Source of the DNA: Oscheius sp. JU75
Lineage: Eukaryota > Nematoda > Chromadorea > Rhabditida > Rhabditidae
Assembly (NCBI GenBank): GCA_037178855.1
Contig: JASJZC010000001.1
Location: 7,626,001 to 7,690,000 of the forward strand
Direction: 5' to 3'
Length of the DNA stretch: 64,000 nucleotides
Shown here: positions 62,738 to 64,000 of the stretch, one piece after another
Layout of the letters: each line of letters starts with the position of its first letter
Position numbering within the stretch: position 1 is the first letter of the stretch
Made by a program: the position numbers and the translations under genes
Notes under the pieces: generated by a model
The model's database searches: none
What the model was told of the DNA's origin: nothing
The model's input: the letters and a program-made list of their open reading frames with translations, nothing else

Positions 62738-64000
62738 ATGTCCTTTGAAGCACATTCGAACGCGCTCCAGAGTGAGCTGAACTCCCTGAATCATCTGATC
62801 CACACGGAGAAGGAGAAGTTGGAGAGAACGAAACAAGTAAGCCTATCAGTCCGACAACTTGTACCAGAGCCTTTAGGAGCAAAAGAACCAGCAAGTACAG
62901 ATGTCTGCCGTCTTGGAGAACTACCAGAGCAACCAGCAGGAGCTCTTCAAACAGCAGAAAATCATGTCAAAGTACGATCAACTGATGGCACAGTACGTGT
63001 CTCAGCTGCCGCAAGAGGCACAGGTGGGTCTACTCAGACCGTTCAGTTCAAGAGGATGGCTTCAGATCCAACTCACCAGCGAGTACGAGAAGGTGAAACA
63101 GGCACTGGCCACTCCGACAGCCGATCCTCATCAGCAGCTAACTCAGAACATGATGGCTGGAAATATGATGGGAGGCATGCCCTTGCCGGCAATGATGGCT
63201 CTTCAGGCACAGGCTCAAGCGCAGTTGGGAAGGTTTGTTCTTGCTAACTTTGCTTCACTTAGAGCCTATAAGCTGTTAACTCAATAAAAAAACTCTTTAT
63301 TTACAGTCTGCAGACAGCCAATTTCAGAGGGATGATGCCAGGGATGCCTACTCCTTCTCCGCGAGTACAGAAGACCAATGGAATGCCCAATGGTATCCCA
63401 GGAATGCCACCAAGTGAGCTCTTGAAATAACAGACACCATTTCAAGCTTTTACTGTGACAGTAATGCTCAGACGATACGATATTTAGACATGGCAAACGG
63501 TCTGAGCCAGATGGCAGCCATGCAGAACCCAATGCTGGCTGCAGCTGCAGCAGGAATGCCCCAGATGGCTCAACTTCAAGCGATGGCAGCCTTCTCAAGC
63601 ATGCAACAGGCCATGGGAGCCATGCAGGGATTCAACCCGGCACAGTTGGCTGCAATGCAGGTGAGTCTATCTGAATCCACGTTAGGTTCTTGACCTATTC
63701 AGACCATGGGAATGAACAGTATGGGAATGCTGCCTCCAATGAGCACAGCGAATCACGCTGCAGCTCTTGGAATGATGAACCCGGTGAGTTTCAGTCTCAA
63801 AACTTACTTTACTACCACTTTCTTTGATGCTACCATGGTATTGTAGTCCTCTGAGAACTGGAGAAATCCGAAAATACAATAGCTCATTGTCCGGGACCGT
63901 ATCTCTTGTACTCTCTACAAAAAGCATCTTCCAAATGCTATCCCTAGATTCCAATATTCGTCATTCGACAGTTTTCGGTAGACACTAGGTGCAAAACTGT
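62738..64000 (+). CDS. Groucho/TLE-type corepressor, 5' part (runs off window)
   Basis: The first exons start at ATG 62738, 6 nt after TCTTTCAG. The first ~110 residues are two long helices: SFEAHSNALQSELNSLNHLI to ENYQSNQQELFKQQKIMSK and then YDQLMAQYVSQLPQEAQIQL followed by TSEYEKVKQALA. The second resembles the Groucho/TLE Q-domain segment AQVLPYLSQEHQQQVLQAVERAKQV. A Met/Ala/Gly/Pro-rich region follows (NMMAGNMMGGMPLPAMMALQ, GMPQMAQLQAMAAFSSMQQA), like a GP-type linker. Exons are separated by ~40-90 bp introns. The last one seen ends near 63782 at a GTGAGT donor, and the gene continues beyond the window. UNC-37 or the WD40-less LSY-22/AES type are both possible; the absence or presence of WD40 repeats cannot be judged here. 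Confidence 0.6.

Noticed and set aside
1-64000. CRISPR arrays, bacterial insertion sequences, phage or bacterial operons.
   Set aside because: The introns, trans-splice acceptors and eukaryotic gene set show animal nuclear DNA; the only regular repeats are coding repeats of the SSQ-like gene.

Overview
This window is nuclear DNA from a small-genome animal, most likely a nematode. The genes are dense and split by many introns of about 35-60 bp with GT donors and TTTCAG-type acceptors. At least 13 genes have a polypyrimidine/AG acceptor within 0-26 nt upstream of the start ATG, which is the mark of spliced-leader trans-splicing. Several same-strand neighbours sit 90-180 bp apart, as in nematode operons. 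The gene content agrees: a nematode-style glycine-rich sperm protein (SSQ-like, STMTAVG and SAYFGV repeats), an orcokinin precursor of the NLP-14/15 type, a TTBK/CK1-like kinase, a probable SPK-like domain and an ATRX without an ADD domain. I cannot fix the genus; another trans-splicing ecdysozoan is a weaker alternative.

Layout. 1-1.9 kb: no gene recognised. 1.9-5.4 kb: a divergent pair of orphan proteins and a HIPK/DYRK-like kinase. 5.6-11.3 kb (minus): ATRX and an upstream acidic orphan. 11.8-16.9 kb (plus): DDX10/Dbp4 and UTP15, a probable ribosome-biogenesis operon. 17.4-19.8 kb: a LINE remnant and an SPK-like gene. 20.1-24.2 kb (minus): CRTC. 25.3-28.6 kb: p120 RasGAP. 29.2-30.5 kb: S-formylglutathione hydrolase (ESD). 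30.8-31.8 kb (minus): a TTBK-like kinase without its catalytic core. 32.0-32.7 kb (minus): a possible Cys-rich gene, then a ~4 kb gene-poor stretch. 36.8-38.5 kb: orcokinin precursor and PDCD5. 38.9-43.5 kb: DPP3 and WDR61/SKI8. 43.8-45.7 kb (minus): a new secreted acidic propeptide ending in RPRF. 47.1-48.8 kb (minus): PSMG4-SDHAF4-COPS7, the best operon candidate. 49.2-52.0 kb (minus): ORP9. 52.3-53.4 kb: reticulocalbin. 54.0-55.4 kb: CCHC zinc-knuckle protein. 55.6-58.7 kb (minus): ZC3H15 and BCKDHB. 59.1-59.9 kb: SFT2. 60.2-61.2 kb (minus): SSQ-like sperm protein. 62.7 kb to the end: the 5' part of a Groucho/TLE-type corepressor.

Most genes are housekeeping and not functionally linked, but three functional groupings stand out: nucleolar rRNA processing (DDX10 with UTP15), proteostasis and assembly factors (PSMG4, SDHAF4, COPS7), and neuroendocrine or neural regulation (orcokinin, the RPRF propeptide, CRTC). 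Non-coding structure includes a two-copy MITE-like element with terminal inverted repeats, a three-copy ~51 bp palindromic repeat, a two-copy ~106 bp repeat, two degenerate tRNA-like sequences inside introns and a LINE fragment. Exon boundaries were read by eye from splice signals and protein similarity recalled from knowledge; nothing was searched.
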